DNA of 43,108 nucleotides from Pseudonocardia sp. (GCA_019244295.1 JAFASX010000017.1:1-43108); one strand, 5' to 3'. Shown: positions 1-9,276, numbered from the stretch's first letter. A program made the numbers and translations. The notes: generated from the letters alone by a model not told the origin.

Positions 1-1
1 T

Positions 2-1144
2 ACCGAGGAGGTGCGGCTGGCTCGGGCGTATCTGGTGGGTGTGGCTGAGCCGCCGGCACCGGCGCTCGTCGCGTTTGTCGAGCAGCACGGTCCGGTCGAG
101 GCCGCGGCGCGGGTGCGGCGTGGCAACGTACCCGAGGTGGTCGCGACGGAGACCGGCGCTCGCCGGGAGCGTGACCGCGCGATGTCCGACTTGCGCACGG
201 CCGAGGCGCTCGGAGCGCGATTGCTCGTTCCGGAGGATGACGACTGGCCAGCCATGGCGTTTCTCGCGTACAGCTATTGCGGGCACGAGCACCTGGCCGC
301 CCCGCTGGCGCTATGGGCACGTGGGCCGGCGCGGTTAGCCGAGATCGTCGAGCGATCCGTGGCGATCGTCGGCGCGAGAGCGGCGAGCGGGTACGGCAAC
401 TATGTGGCCACCGAGCTGGGGTTTGGGGTCGTCCAGCAGGGCTGTACTGTGATCTCCGGCGCCGCGTATGGCATAGACGGGTCGGCCCACCGAGGGGCGC
501 TCGCCGCGGAGGGTGTCACCGTGGCTGTGCTGGCTTGCGGGTTGGATCGGTGTTATCCCGCCGGGCATGCTCGGCTGCTCGAGCGCATCGCGGTCGACGG
601 TCTGTTGCTCAGCGAATATCCGCCAGGGGCACGGCCCGGCCGGCATCGCTTCCTGGTGCGTAACCGCATCATCGCCGGCTTGGCCTCCGGCACTGTCGTG
701 GTAGAGGCGGGCTGGCGCAGTGGTTCGCGGCGCACCGCTTCGGATGCCGCGCTGCTGGGGCGTCCGGTCATGGCGGTTCCCGGGTCGGTGACTTCGGCGC
801 TCTCGGTTGGTTGTCATCGGCTGCTGCGCGAGCCGGGCACCGTGCTGGTGACGCGGTCGGAAGAGGTCATCGAGGCGATCGGCCACATCGGTGCTGACCT
901 GGCGCCCGCGCTGCCCGGTTTGCCGGCCGCGCGAGCCACCGACGGGCTGAGCGACCGGGTTCTGCGCGTGCACGAGGCGTTTACCCGCCAGGAGCCCACC
1001 ACTCTGGCCACGTTGTCGGTCGAGTCTGGCCTACCGGTTGAATTGGTTCGGGCCGCTTTAGCGGAGCTGGAACAGCGAGGCCTGGTCGAACGGACAACCG
1101 GCGGATGGCGCCGGACGAAGCAAACACGGCGTGGCGGTGCTTGA
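2..1144 (+). CDS. dprA: DNA processing protein DprA (5' end probably outside the window)
   Basis: DprA/Smf protein, which binds single-stranded DNA and loads RecA during natural transformation. In non-competent actinobacteria its role is less clear. The Rossmann-like core shows the [11 protein letters not shown] loop, [26 protein letters not shown] and the run ending [14 protein letters not shown], followed by GSRRTASDA. The last ~70 residues look like the winged-helix domain. The first in-frame start is GTG at 11, but the codons before it read T-E-E and continue into RLARAYL. Family members typically begin with a few acidic residues before ARAYL, so the true start probably lies just left of base 1. 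It is followed 24 bases later by the xerC start, suggesting one transcript. The family call is secure; the exact N-terminus is not. Confidence 0.93.
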   Translation, partial: TEEVRLARAYLVGVAEPPAPALVAFVEQHGPVEAAARVRRGNVPEVVATETGARRERDRAMSDLRTAEALGARLLVPEDDDWPAMAFLAYSYCGHEHLAAPLALWARGPARLAEIVERSVAIVGARAASGYGNYVATELGFGVVQQGCTVISGAAYGIDGSAHRGALAAEGVTVAVLACGLDRCYPAGHARLLERIAVDGLLLSEYPPGARPGRHRFLVRNRIIAGLASGTVVVEAGWRSGSRRTASDAALLGRPVMAVPGSVTSALSVGCHRLLREPGTVLVTRSEEVIEAIGHIGADLAPALPGLPAARATDGLSDRVLRVHEAFTRQEPTTLATLSVESGLPVELVRAALAELEQRGLVERTTGGWRRTKQTRRGGA

Positions 1145-1146
1145 CT

Positions 1147-1155
1147 GAGGAGGGG
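1147..1155 (+). promoter_or_regulatory. Strong Shine-Dalgarno of xerC
   Basis: A GAGGAGGGG stretch directly follows the dprA stop codon (1142-1144) and lies 12-13 bases before GTG 1168. It decides the xerC start against the upstream in-frame ATG at 1105, which lies inside dprA and lacks an RBS. Confidence 0.6.
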
Positions 1156-1167
1156 CTGACCCGGACT

Positions 1168-2124
1168 GTGCCCAGTGTGAGTGGCCCTGACGGTGTACCG
1201 CGTGCCGGTATCGAGTTGCCCGAGCAGCTGGCACAGGTGAGGGCGGCGTTCGAACGTTATTTGGCGCTGGAACGCGCGCTCTCGCCGCACACCGTGCGCG
1301 CCTACCTCGGCGACCTTGACGGGTTGCTGAGCATGCTTGCGCGCGACCACGATCGCTTAGCTGCCCTGGATCTGGCGGTCCTGCGGCGTTGGCTGGCCAA
1401 CCAGCGCGCATCCGGGGTAAGTAGGACCACGCTGGCCCGACGCGCGTCCTCGGCCAGGGTGTTCACCGCGTGGGCCGTACGGACTGGCGCCCTCGCGCAC
1501 AATCCGGGGGCTTTGTTGGCCGCCCCCAAACCGTACCGGCTCTTGCCTGCGGTGCTCAGCGTGGCACAGGTCGAGGCCGTGCTCTCGGCGGCGACGGCGG
1601 GTGCCGCCGAGGGCGATCCGGTCGCGGTACGGGATCTGCTTGTGCTGGAGCTGCTGTATGCCACCGGCGTTCGGATCTCCGAGCTATGCGGGCTGAACCT
1701 GGGTGATGTCGCGCTCGCGCGCCGCACCCTGACGGTGTTCGGTAAGGGCTCGCGTGAGCGAACCGTGATCTACGGTGTGCCGGCGGAACGCGCATTGAAA
1801 CGTTGGCTTAACGGCGGCCGAGACGCACTGGCCACCACCGGTTCACCAGCGGCACTGTTGCTGGGGATCCGTGGCGGTCGACTGGATCCCCGTGTCGCCC
1901 GCTCGGTGGTCAACGCGGCGGTGGCCGCCATACCTGGCACGCCTGCCCTCTCACCACACGGGATGCGGCACAGCGCGGCGACTCATCTGCTTGCCGGCGG
2001 CGCTGACCTGCGCAGTGTTCAGGAACTGCTCGGCCACGCCACGCTCTCGTCGACCCAGCTTTATACCCACGTCAGCGTGGATCGGCTAAGGGCGGCCCAC
2101 GACCAGGCACATCCACGCGCGTAA
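1168..2124 (+). CDS. xerC: Tyrosine recombinase XerC
   Basis: Site-specific tyrosine recombinase that, with XerD, resolves chromosome dimers at dif. The N-terminal SAM-like DNA-binding domain contains the [13 protein letters not shown] segment. The catalytic domain carries the full set of active-site residues: Arg in [10 protein letters not shown], Lys in GKGSRERT, the HGMRHS His and Arg, the LGHATLS His, and the nucleophile Tyr in TQLYTHVS. Starting at GTG 1168 gives about 318 residues, close to the usual 300. The frame is open back to ATG 1105, which would overlap dprA by 40 bases. It follows dprA in the same direction and faces the M23 gene tail to tail. The product is certain; the start is probable. 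Confidence 0.95.
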   Translation: MPSVSGPDGVPRAGIELPEQLAQVRAAFERYLALERALSPHTVRAYLGDLDGLLSMLARDHDRLAALDLAVLRRWLANQRASGVSRTTLARRASSARVFTAWAVRTGALAHNPGALLAAPKPYRLLPAVLSVAQVEAVLSAATAGAAEGDPVAVRDLLVLELLYATGVRISELCGLNLGDVALARRTLTVFGKGSRERTVIYGVPAERALKRWLNGGRDALATTGSPAALLLGIRGGRLDPRVARSVVNAAVAAIPGTPALSPHGMRHSAATHLLAGGADLRSVQELLGHATLSSTQLYTHVSVDRLRAAHDQAHPRA

Positions 2125-2128
2125 CGCT

Positions 2129-2162
2129 CCGGCATCAAGCTGGTGCCGAACCGGCATCAAGC
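2129..2162 (+). terminator. Hairpin and direct repeat after xerC
   Basis: Two copies of CCGGCATCAAGC (2129-2140 and 2151-2162) flank TGGTGCCGAA. TGGTGCCG (2141-2148) can pair with CGGCATCA (2152-2159) over a 3-base loop with one G-U pair. There is no T tract. Its place between convergent xerC and the M23 gene suggests a bidirectional terminator. Confidence 0.35.
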
Positions 2163-2190
2163 CGACCCTAAATCGCCCGCCGCGTGAGCA

Positions 2191-2766
2191 TCAGTTCGGC
2201 GGCCACGGCAACAGCCGGACGTGGCCATGTCGCACCAACAACAGCGGATCAAGATATTCGCCGTCGCGGCGCAGGCCCCAGTGCAAGCACGCCGCGGTGG
2301 GGCATCCCGAATGGCCGGCGCTCAATACGCCGAGCTGGTCGCCGACCTGGACGAGTTGGCCGGCGTGGACCGAGGCCAGTACTGGCTCGTAACTCGTGCG
2401 CAGCCCACCGCCGTGGTCCACCGAGAGCACGCCCCGACCGGCGAGGGGACCGGCGTAGATGACCAGCCCGGCGCCGGCCGCCAGCACCGGTTGACCCTCG
2501 GTTGCCACCAGGTCAACCCCCCGGTGACCTGGGCCGTACGGGAATGTGGGCGGCTGGAAAGCCCGGCTGACCGCCGGGACCGGGCGCAGCGGCCAGCCGA
2601 ACTTCCAACCCGGCGCGACTGGCTTGCTCCTGACCGCGGCTGGCTCGCTTCTTGCCGTCGCGGGCGGCGCTGCCGTCGCGGGCGGCGCTAGCGGGGGCGG
2701 TGGCGCCGAGTACATGACCAGTACCGTCAAACCCGCAGCCAATAGGGTGCCGAGCGGCTTGTGCAT
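2191..2766 (-). CDS. Secreted M23-family (LytM-like) protein, probably catalytically degenerate
   Basis: Exported protein of 191 residues with an N-terminal hydrophobic signal or anchor (about residues 5-20), a Pro/Ala-rich linker (21-50) and a LytM/M23 domain (about 60-175). The zinc ligands are visible: His81 and Asp85 in GHRGVDL, and His162 in CLHWGLR. The two catalytic histidines of active M23 enzymes appear replaced: the usual Tyr-x-His reads SYEP, and the first His of HxH is Cys160. The same gene sits between xerC and rpsB in mycobacteria (Rv2891), and I recall a similar CLHWG motif there, so this is probably a family trait rather than damage. It may bind rather than cut peptidoglycan. 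It is transcribed away from rpsB. Confidence 0.82.
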   Translation of the reverse strand: MHKPLGTLLAAGLTVLVMYSAPPPPLAPPATAAPPATARSEPAAVRSKPVAPGWKFGWPLRPVPAVSRAFQPPTFPYGPGHRGVDLVATEGQPVLAAGAGLVIYAGPLAGRGVLSVDHGGGLRTSYEPVLASVHAGQLVQVGDQLGVLSAGHSGCPTAACLHWGLRRDGEYLDPLLLVRHGHVRLLPWPPN

Positions 2767-3128
2767 GATTGCACTCTGCCCGCTCGATGGGGCTGATGGG
2801 GCCGAAGGCGGAACACCCTGTGGACAACTGCCCGACCGGTGGAGAACTCTTGCCCTGGTGTGCGCCCCGGCGAGGCTCGACGCTCGTTGCGGCGTACACT
2901 AGAGATCGCGCCTCGTATGCCACGAGGTGACTTCGCGCGTTCGCGGTTCCTGTCTCGGCCGGCGTCAGCTGGCTGTCCCGGGAGCGCCGCCCATGCGGTC
3001 CCGCCGCACGTGAGCGGGCTGGGGCGACGACGTGACGCTAGGGCGACACCGCCTGGTGTCGTGGCAACCGCTCGCGCCCCTGCGGCCTAGCCGTGGAGGC
3101 GCCACGATGGAAAGGTCGAGGGCAGGCT
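2767..3128 (+). other. rpsB promoter and structured 5' leader region
   Basis: This 362-base stretch without a supported gene separates the divergent M23 gene and rpsB. It holds a possible -10 (TACACT, 2895-2900) without a convincing -35. Downstream are three perfect hairpins: CCTCGT/ACGAGG (2911-2927), CGACACC/GGTGTCG (3044-3061) and CGTGG/CCACG (3092-3106). If the -10 is used, the mRNA has a leader of about 220 bases. A six-codon reading frame (2993-3013) preceded by GGGAG is also present, with no evidence that it is used. The hairpins could be an S2-type autoregulatory leader or processing signals. Confidence 0.4.
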
Positions 3129-4022
3129 ATGGCCGTCGTCACCATGAAGCAGCTGCTCGATTCCGGGGTGCATTTCGGGCATCAGACCCGGCGCTGGAAT
3201 CCCAAGATGAAGCGCTACATCTTCACCGAGCGCAACGGTATATACATCATCGACCTGCAGCAGACCCTGTCCTATATCGATCGGGCCTATGAGTTCATCC
3301 GGGAGACCGTGGCGCACGGCGGGTCGGTGCTGTTCATCGGCACGAAGAAGCAGGCGCAGGAAGCTATCGCGGAGGAAGCTCAGCGCGTCAATATGCCGTT
3401 TGTGAACCAGCGCTGGCTGGGTGGGATGCTGACCAATTTCCAGACCGTCCACAAGCGGCTGCAGCGGCTCAAGGAGCTGGAGTCGATGGAGCAGAGCGGC
3501 GGGTTCGAGGGTCGAACCAAGAAAGAGATCCTCATGCTGACGCGGGAGAAGGACAAGCTGGAGCGCACCCTGGGCGGTATCCGCGACATGGCAAAGGTGC
3601 CGTCCGCGGTCTGGATCGTGGATACGAAGAAAGAACACATCGCGGTCGGCGAGGCCCGTAAGCTGGGCATACCGGTGGTAGCCATCCTGGACACCAACTG
3701 CGATCCAGACGAGGTTGACTACCCGATCCCCGGCAACGACGACGCGATCCGGTCAGCCTCGCTGCTGACTAAGGTCATCGCGCGCGCCGCCGCTGACGGA
3801 TTGATGGCTCGCTCCGCCCGAGGCCGTGGAGCTGATGGCGAGGACAAACCGGAAGTTGGCTTGGTTAGCGACGAGCCGCTGCCCGAGTGGGAGCAGGAGT
3901 TGCTCGCCGCCGGTGGTTCCGACGGTGCGGCGTTGGGGAGTCTTGAGCATTCGAATGATCATGTTTCCATTGGCGCGGCACCGGCCAGCACCAGCAACGG
4001 CACGCCACAGATCGCCGAGTAG
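3129..4022 (+). CDS. rpsB: 30S ribosomal protein S2
   Basis: Ribosomal protein S2 of the small subunit head, about 297 residues. The start [20 protein letters not shown] is canonical, so ATG 3129 is chosen over GTG 3093; GAGGGCAGG just upstream can act as RBS. Conserved segments include [60 protein letters not shown] and [20 protein letters not shown]. The C-terminal ~50 residues form a low-complexity Ser/Ala/Gly/Glu extension typical of actinobacterial S2 proteins. It is followed by tsf after 140 bases, the usual rpsB-tsf order. Confidence 0.98.
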   Translation: MAVVTMKQLLDSGVHFGHQTRRWNPKMKRYIFTERNGIYIIDLQQTLSYIDRAYEFIRETVAHGGSVLFIGTKKQAQEAIAEEAQRVNMPFVNQRWLGGMLTNFQTVHKRLQRLKELESMEQSGGFEGRTKKEILMLTREKDKLERTLGGIRDMAKVPSAVWIVDTKKEHIAVGEARKLGIPVVAILDTNCDPDEVDYPIPGNDDAIRSASLLTKVIARAAADGLMARSARGRGADGEDKPEVGLVSDEPLPEWEQELLAAGGSDGAALGSLEHSNDHVSIGAAPASTSNGTPQIAE

Positions 4023-4025
4023 CCC

Positions 4026-4058
4026 GCCTGGCCGGCTGGCGGCTCGCGCGGGCCAGGC
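4026..4058 (+). terminator. Intercistronic hairpin between rpsB and tsf
   Basis: GCCTGGCC (4026-4033) pairs perfectly with GGCCAGGC (4051-4058) over a 17-base loop. A second small hairpin, CGAGG-AGA-CCTCG, lies at 4097-4109. There is no T tract. In other bacteria the rpsB-tsf gap carries a partial terminator that lowers tsf expression; a similar role here is inference. Confidence 0.35.
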
Positions 4059-4162
4059 CGAGGGCCAGCCGCGACGCAGGCCCGCGCAACCTCACCCGAG
4101 GAGACCTCGCCGCCTGAGAAGACCAGGTAACTCCACAAACCCAAAGGATGGATAGCATCACC

Positions 4163-4987
4163 ATGGCGAACTACACAGCCGCCGAGGTCAAGCGACTCCG
4201 GGAACTGACTGGTTCCGGGATGATGGACTGCAAGAAGGCCCTGGAACAATCCGAAGGTGACCTCGAGAAGGCCGTCGAGCTGCTGCGTATCAAAGGTGCC
4301 AAGGATGTCGGCAAGCGGGCCGAGCGAGTCACCGCCGCCGGGCTCGTGGCCATTGACGGCGGCGTGATGGTTGAGCTCAACTGCGAGACCGACTTCGTGG
4401 CTAAGAGCGCGGAGTTTCAGGCTCTGGCCAACAAGGTGCTCGGCGCGGCCACCGGCAGCACCGCGGCCGACACCGATGAGCTGCGTTCGGTTGAACTGGA
4501 CGGCGGTACCGTGGAGGGCGCCGTGCAGGCGGTGTCCGCCCGCATCGGAGAGAAGCTGCAGCTGCGCCGCTTCGTCCGATTCGACGCGCCAGTGGCAAGC
4601 TACCTACACCGTCGTGCCACCGACCTACCGCCGGCTATCGGCATCCTGGTCTCCTACCGTGGGGACGGCGCTGATGCTGCCGACACCGCTAGAGCCGTGG
4701 CAATGCACATCGCGGCCGCCCGGCCTCGCTATGTCAACCGCGACGAGGTCCCCGAGAGCGTGGTGGTGAACGAACGCCGCATCGCCGAGGCAACCGCGCG
4801 GGAGGAAGGAAAGCCGGAACAGGCCCTGCCCAAGATTGTTGAGGGTCGGCTGAACGGTTTCTTCAAGGATGCCGTGCTGCTTGAGCAGGCTTCGGTGCAC
4901 GACACCAAGAAGACGGTCAAGGCAATGCTCGGGGAGGCCGGCGTCACTGTGGTCCGGTTTGCCCGCTTCGAGGTCGGCCAGGCTTGA
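4163..4987 (+). CDS. tsf: Elongation factor Ts
   Basis: EF-Ts, the guanine nucleotide exchange factor for EF-Tu, 274 residues. ATG 4163 gives the canonical [20 protein letters not shown] start; an in-frame ATG at 4148 would add five atypical residues. The N-terminal UBA-like domain contains [20 protein letters not shown]. It is followed by [16 protein letters not shown], the EF-Tu contact region, and a C-terminal dimerisation part ending near [12 protein letters not shown]. It is downstream of rpsB and one base short of touching pyrH (GTG 4989), so rpsB-tsf-pyrH-frr are probably co-transcribed. Confidence 0.98.
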   Translation: MANYTAAEVKRLRELTGSGMMDCKKALEQSEGDLEKAVELLRIKGAKDVGKRAERVTAAGLVAIDGGVMVELNCETDFVAKSAEFQALANKVLGAATGSTAADTDELRSVELDGGTVEGAVQAVSARIGEKLQLRRFVRFDAPVASYLHRRATDLPPAIGILVSYRGDGADAADTARAVAMHIAAARPRYVNRDEVPESVVVNERRIAEATAREEGKPEQALPKIVEGRLNGFFKDAVLLEQASVHDTKKTVKAMLGEAGVTVVRFARFEVGQA

Positions 4988-4988
4988 C

Positions 4989-5777
4989 GTGCCTGGCTCG
5001 GGATTGGCGACAAGCACCCCGACTGTCACTGCGGTGGATCACCGTGGTGACAGTCGGCCTGGTGGTTACCGCCGGGTGCTGCTCAAACTCGGCGGTGAAA
5101 TGTTCGGTGGGGGTTCCGTCGGGGTGGACCCGCTGGTTGTGCAGACGGTCGCCCGGCAGATAGCCGACGTGGTGGCCGGCGGGGTGCAAGTTGCCGTCGT
5201 GATCGGTGGCGGCAACTTCTTCCGTGGTGCGCAGCTTACCGAGGGCGGGATGGAGCGCTCCCGCGCCGACTACATGGCCATGCTGGGTACCGTGATGAAC
5301 TGCCTGGCATTGCAAGACTTCCTGGAGCGTGAGCACGGCATCGATACCAGGGTGCAGACCGCCATTACCATGGGCCAGGTGGCTGAGCCGTACATTCCGC
5401 GGCGAGCTCAGCGGCATCTGGACAAAGGCCGGGTGGTGATTTTTGGTGCTGGCGTCGGCATGCCTTACTTCTCGACCGATACCGCGGGCGCGCAGCGCGC
5501 CCTCGAGATCGGCTGTGAAGTGCTGCTGCTGGGGAAAGGCGTCGACGGGGTCTATACAGCGGATCCGAAGACCGACCCGGACGCGGTCATGTTCCATGAG
5601 ATCACACACCGTGAGGTACTCGAGCGTGGGTTGCGGGTCGCTGACGCGACAGCCTTCAGCCTGTGCATGGATAACCGGATGCCGATCATCGTGTTCAACC
5701 TGTTGACCGAGGGCAACATCGGTCGAGCGGTTCGGGGTGAGAGGATCGGCACATTGGTCAGCACCCCTCGGGGGTGA
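4989..5777 (+). CDS. pyrH: UMP kinase (uridylate kinase)
   Basis: PyrH phosphorylates UMP to UDP with ATP; it belongs to the amino-acid kinase fold and is usually hexameric and GTP-regulated. The core shows [59 protein letters not shown] and [18 protein letters not shown] 4989, immediately after the tsf stop, gives 262 residues, close to the ~261 of mycobacterial PyrH. The frame is open upstream inside tsf, but those codons are a shadow. No strong RBS is seen, so translation is probably coupled to tsf. Confidence 0.96.
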   Translation: MPGSGLATSTPTVTAVDHRGDSRPGGYRRVLLKLGGEMFGGGSVGVDPLVVQTVARQIADVVAGGVQVAVVIGGGNFFRGAQLTEGGMERSRADYMAMLGTVMNCLALQDFLEREHGIDTRVQTAITMGQVAEPYIPRRAQRHLDKGRVVIFGAGVGMPYFSTDTAGAQRALEIGCEVLLLGKGVDGVYTADPKTDPDAVMFHEITHREVLERGLRVADATAFSLCMDNRMPIIVFNLLTEGNIGRAVRGERIGTLVSTPRG

Positions 5778-5804
5778 CCGCCCATCTTCAGCAGTGGAGC
5801 AGCT

Positions 5805-6362
5805 GTGATCGACGAGACTCTCTTCGAGGCCGAGGAAAAGATGGAGAAGGCCGTCTCGGTCACCCGGGAGGACCTCAACTCGGTACGCACCGGGCGAGCC
5901 AATCCCGCGATGTTCTCACGCATCCTGGTCGACTATTACGGGGCGCCAACACCGTTGAACCAGCTCGCCTCGGTATCCATCCCGGAGGCCAGGATGGCGG
6001 TGATCAAACCTTACGATGCCAGCCAGCTCAAGGCGATGGAAAAAGCCGTTCGCGACTCCGACCTCGGGGTGAACCCGACCAACGATGGTACCCTCATTCG
6101 GGTGGTGATCCCGCAGCTGTCCGAGGAACGCCGCCGGGATTTGGTGAAAGTGGCACGGCATAAGGGTGAGGAAGGCCGGGTATCGATCCGAAGCGTTCGG
6201 CGCAAGGCGATGGAGGAGCTGCACCGTATCGCGAAGGACGGTGAGGCTGGCGAGGACGAGGTGTCCCGAGCCGAGAAGGAGCTGCAGGGCACGACCGACC
6301 GCTACGTCTCGCAGGTTGATGAGCTGGTCAAGAACAAGGAAGCGGAGCTGCTCGAGGTGTGA
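5805..6362 (+). CDS. frr: Ribosome recycling factor
   Basis: RRF, 185 residues, the standard length. With EF-G it splits post-termination ribosomes. Typical segments are [24 protein letters not shown], here seen as consecutive conserved blocks at residues 10-33, then [39 protein letters not shown] and the C-terminal helix ending [15 protein letters not shown]. It starts at GTG 5805 behind GTGGAGC, 27 bases after pyrH, and its stop overlaps the cdsA start in a GTGA junction, which implies translational coupling. Confidence 0.97.
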   Translation: MIDETLFEAEEKMEKAVSVTREDLNSVRTGRANPAMFSRILVDYYGAPTPLNQLASVSIPEARMAVIKPYDASQLKAMEKAVRDSDLGVNPTNDGTLIRVVIPQLSEERRRDLVKVARHKGEEGRVSIRSVRRKAMEELHRIAKDGEAGEDEVSRAEKELQGTTDRYVSQVDELVKNKEAELLEV

Positions 6363-7210
6363 GTGACGTGGCGGCCGCGGCGGGCCCTCCGCCTTACCCT
6401 CGGCTGGGGAGGGACCTGCGAGCGGCGATTCTGGTTGGCGTTGGGCTTGGCGCGCTCATCTTGATGAGTCTCTTTGCCGTACGGCGGGAGCTGTTCATCG
6501 CCTTGGTTGCTGTTTCGATCGCGGTTGCTACCTGGGAGCTGTGCGGAGTGCTGCGCCGGGTTAGCGACATCCGGGTGATGTTCATGCCCGCGCTGATCGG
6601 AGGTCAGGCGATGATCTGGCTGTCCTGGCCGTTCGGTACGACCGGGACACTGGCTGGCTTCGCGATGACCGCGCTGTTGTGCCTGCTGTGGCGGATGCCC
6701 GCTGGTCCGGAGGGCTACCTGCGGGACGTCTCCTCGGCTCTGTTCATCGCGGTGTATCTTCCATTTTTTGCCGCGTTCGCCGCGATGTTGGTGGTGCCAT
6801 CCGATGGGACTGGGCGTGTGCTCACTTGGATGCTGTGTGTGGTGGCTTCCGATGTGGGCGGTTACGCGGCCGGCGTGACCGCCGGTCGGCATCCGATGGC
6901 GCCCGCGATCAGCCCTAAGAAGTCCTGGGAGGGATTTGCGGGCTCGCTGGTCAGCGGCATGATTGCTGGTGGGATCTGCGTGGCGCAGCTGTTGGACAGC
7001 CGGTGGTGGTTGGGCGTGCTGCTCGGCGGGCTGTTAGTCGCGGTAGCGACGGCCGGTGATCTGATTGAATCGTTAATCAAACGTGACCTGGGTATCAAGG
7101 ACATGGGGTCCCTCCTGCCGGGGCACGGTGGTCTGATGGACCGGCTGGACTCGATGTTGCCAGCCGCGCTGGTCTCCTGGCTGGTGCTCAAAGTGATAGT
7201 GCCGAGCTGA
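6359..7210 (+). CDS. cdsA: Phosphatidate cytidylyltransferase CdsA
   Basis: Integral membrane enzyme that makes CDP-diacylglycerol from phosphatidate and CTP, the branch point to phosphatidylglycerol, cardiolipin and phosphatidylinositol lipids. It has 283 residues with about seven or eight hydrophobic segments. The C-terminal CdsA signature is intact: [20 protein letters not shown] continuing to [21 protein letters not shown] is also present. GTG 6359 overlaps the frr stop by four bases. It closes the rpsB-frr block. Confidence 0.95.
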   Translation: MSDVAAAAGPPPYPRLGRDLRAAILVGVGLGALILMSLFAVRRELFIALVAVSIAVATWELCGVLRRVSDIRVMFMPALIGGQAMIWLSWPFGTTGTLAGFAMTALLCLLWRMPAGPEGYLRDVSSALFIAVYLPFFAAFAAMLVVPSDGTGRVLTWMLCVVASDVGGYAAGVTAGRHPMAPAISPKKSWEGFAGSLVSGMIAGGICVAQLLDSRWWLGVLLGGLLVAVATAGDLIESLIKRDLGIKDMGSLLPGHGGLMDRLDSMLPAALVSWLVLKVIVPS

Positions 7211-7326
7211 GGTTTCCAGTGATAGTTCGGCGGCGGTGAGCTACCGGGTGCACATCCGGCACAGACGATACAGACCTTGACGGCTTGCTCGCGCCCGGCC
7301 GCCCACCGACCGTGCCACCGACTGCC

Positions 7327-7830
7327 TCAGGTGAGCGTGAGGGTGTCACCTTCCGCTGTCACGTGCTTGGTGGCCAGCGGCCGCGCAGCTGGTCCGTGGG
7401 CCACCGAGCCGTCGGCGATATTGAACTTGCTGCCGTGGCATGGGCAGTTGATCGTCCCCCCGGACACGTTGTTGACCGTGCACCCCTCATGTGTGCAAAT
7501 AGCGGAAAACCCCTTGAACGTGCCTGCCTGTGGCTGGGTGACTACCACTTTTTGCGCGGAGAACACCTTTCCGCCGCCGACCGGTACCTCACTGGTTGGC
7601 CCGAGCGCGATACCTGAGGCCTTCGTGCCCGGGGCGGGCGATTTGGCGGACGATGGGGCGGAAGTGGTATTGCTGCTCTGCTCCGCTCCGGAGCTAGCCG
7701 AGTTCGATCCAGAACTTGACGAGTAGGTCGAGCAGCTGGCGAGTAAAGCCGCCGATGCGGTCAAACCCGTGACCAGCACCCCACGCCGGCTGAGTTGGTC
7801 AGTGCTGAGGCCAGGCATGTCGTGCGTCAT
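7327..7830 (-). CDS. Rieske [2Fe-2S] lipoprotein with Tat signal
   Basis: Exported Rieske iron-sulfur protein of 167 residues. The N-terminus has a twin-arginine motif (SRRGVLV, residues 14-20) and a lipobox-like LLASC with Cys33, then a Ser/Ala-rich linker (34-70) and the Rieske domain. Cluster ligands are Cys112 and His114 in CTHEGC and Cys129 and His132 in CPCHGSKF. Cys117 and Cys131 form the extra pair that makes a disulfide in high-potential Rieske proteins. Tat export fits a cofactor loaded in the cytoplasm. GGAGGA lies 10 bases before the ATG. It is third in a minus-strand operon behind a His-bearing membrane protein, so it probably carries electrons outside the membrane. The partner oxidant or reductant is unknown. 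Confidence 0.9.
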   Translation of the reverse strand: MTHDMPGLSTDQLSRRGVLVTGLTASAALLASCSTYSSSSGSNSASSGAEQSSNTTSAPSSAKSPAPGTKASGIALGPTSEVPVGGGKVFSAQKVVVTQPQAGTFKGFSAICTHEGCTVNNVSGGTINCPCHGSKFNIADGSVAHGPAARPLATKHVTAEGDTLTLT

Positions 7831-7886
7831 CAGTGAGCGTTCCTCCGTGGTGGGTTGATGTCGGGGATGATTTAAGGCAGCGTCGT

Positions 7887-8522
7887 TCAGAACTTCAAAC
7901 CTTTAGTGCTGAACAACCACAACGATGAGGTCAGCCACAGCACTACGAGCCCGGTAAATGCCAGGCCGCCGAGCACCGGCAGTGCCCCGCGAGGGAGGTT
8001 GGGCCGGGTCAGGCACAGCATCTTGGTGGTGAACGCTCCATAGAACAGGCAACCTGCCAGTGAGTGGACTAGCACGCGAGCGCTATAAGCCTGAAAGCCC
8101 AAGGCGTAAAGGCAGTGCATCGCTACAGGCACGCTGGCCAGTACCGCCAGCCGGCCCGACCAGCGATGCAGGCTGTCGATCCAGGGCGGCGCGGCGGCCA
8201 GCAGCCGGCCGTACATCACCAGTGAGGACAATAACTGGACTATCCCGAACAAGGTGGCAATAGTGGCCAGCCACGCCTTGACGTAACCGGTGCTGGAAAA
8301 TCCGGCCAGGTTCACCGCGAAGCCGGTCGGCTCGTGCAACCGACCGTACACACCCAGCGCGACCGCCACCGCCGCGCCGATCAATACCGGGACCACCAGG
8401 CTATTGCTGACCGCCTGCGGGCTCGGCGCGGGGCTTGGGGCGGCTGGCATCTCCGGCTCCTGTACCGATCCGGTGTGCCTAGGGGGCATTGGTGAGGTAG
8501 GCGGATCCATGTCCGGGCTCAT
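7887..8522 (-). CDS. Polytopic membrane protein with membrane-embedded His residues (DUF6529-like, possible b-type heme protein)
   Basis: A 211-residue protein with a Pro-rich cytoplasmic N-terminus (1-40) and about five hydrophobic segments (roughly 42-60, 80-107, 121-141, 147-169, 182-204). His119 in HRWSGRLAV starts one helix, and His136 (AMHCLY) and His153 (VLVHSLAG) lie inside others. That layout recalls cytochrome b561 and ferric-reductase-like proteins that hold heme between helices. I associate it with the DUF6529 family from memory, not a search. AGGAGGAG stands 6 bases before the ATG. It lies 43 bases after the upstream secreted protein and 56 before the Rieske gene, so the three are probably one operon. 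A role as quinol- or heme-linked donor to the Rieske protein is inference. Confidence 0.75.
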   Translation of the reverse strand: MSPDMDPPTSPMPPRHTGSVQEPEMPAAPSPAPSPQAVSNSLVVPVLIGAAVAVALGVYGRLHEPTGFAVNLAGFSSTGYVKAWLATIATLFGIVQLLSSLVMYGRLLAAAPPWIDSLHRWSGRLAVLASVPVAMHCLYALGFQAYSARVLVHSLAGCLFYGAFTTKMLCLTRPNLPRGALPVLGGLAFTGLVVLWLTSSLWLFSTKGLKF

Positions 8523-8565
8523 GTAGCTCCTCCTGGTTAGATCAACGGCTCAGCATCTGGACGGC

Positions 8566-9276
8566 TCAGCGGCCGACCGCGGTGGCGTCTCCGCCTTCGA
8601 TCATTTTGACGGGCACGGTGGTGCCTCCGAGCACCGCACTGCCGGCCGAAGGGTCGAGCTCCGGTGCCTCACTGGCTTGGCCACCGATATTCTGCACACC
8701 GGTCTGGGTGCCATCCTGCCGGATGATCCAGCCGGCATCCACGTTGGCGGTGCGAGCTCGGTACAGCCCAGCCGGCGCCTTGCCGGGGCTGGCGGAGAAC
8801 GGCCAGGTCGCGCCGTCGATGGTGACGGTCCCGGTTACTGTCTTCGACTCCAGAGTGCCGGTCAGCTTGTTGCCTCCCTTGCCGGTCAGCTTCAGTGACG
8901 AGCCTTCGGCCTTGCCTTCCAGCCACGATTCGAGCTTTTTACCGTCGCACAGATAAGCCGATGCCTTGCCGTTGTGCACCGCTACCGCCACGGTGGCCTC
9001 ACCGGCCTTACGGCCGCTGGTCTTACCGGTGTACGTGGCTTGCGGCGGGAACGTGCTTGTGCCGCCGGCCTGAGGGGCGCCAGGCGTCTGGCCCGGTGCG
9101 CTGCCGGGCGCTGGCGCGGCCCCGGGCGCCGGCGCGGCCCCGGGCGCTGGTGTCGCCGCGGCGTTTGCGGCTGCTTGCGAGCTCGAATCCTTGGCTGTGG
9201 TCAGGTTGACCGCCAACAGAACAAGCGCCAGGACCACAACAGCCAGCAGTGTCAGGATGGGCCCTCGGGTCCTCAT
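8566..9276 (-). CDS. Membrane-anchored secreted protein with Ala-Pro-Gly linker, function unknown
   Basis: A 236-residue protein. It has a single N-terminal hydrophobic helix (about 6-25), then a low-complexity linker (40-70) in which APGAAP-type units repeat three times, and a beta-rich, Gly/Thr/Lys-rich domain (about 78-236) with YTGKTSGRKAGEATVAVAVH and AYLCDGKKLESWLEG. I recognise no enzyme motif; the one Cys in the soluble domain is in AYLCDGK. GGAG precedes the ATG by nine bases. It is the first gene of the minus-strand operon that continues with the His-bearing membrane protein and the Rieske lipoprotein, so it may be an extracytoplasmic partner or substrate of that pair. Confidence 0.75.
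   Translation of the reverse strand: MRTRGPILTLLAVVVLALVLLAVNLTTAKDSSSQAAANAAATPAPGAAPAPGAAPAPGSAPGQTPGAPQAGGTSTFPPQATYTGKTSGRKAGEATVAVAVHNGKASAYLCDGKKLESWLEGKAEGSSLKLTGKGGNKLTGTLESKTVTGTVTIDGATWPFSASPGKAPAGLYRARTANVDAGWIIRQDGTQTGVQNIGGQASEAPELDPSAGSAVLGGTTVPVKMIEGGDATAVGR

Noticed and set aside
2993..3013. Six-codon frame MRSRRT in the rpsB leader as a regulatory leader peptide
   Set aside because: Too short to judge; GGGAG upstream may be chance. Kept only as part of the leader description.
3093..3128. GTG 3093 as start of rpsB
   Set aside because: It would add 12 non-family residues and overlaps a hairpin; ATG 3129 gives the canonical S2 N-terminus.
4869..4988. Upstream extension of pyrH inside tsf
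   Set aside because: Arg/Ser-rich shadow of tsf; GTG 4989 gives the family length.
9100..9170. Repeats in the Ala-Pro-Gly linker as a DNA repeat or CRISPR-like array
   Set aside because: They are in-frame low-complexity codons of a protein linker, not spaced repeats.
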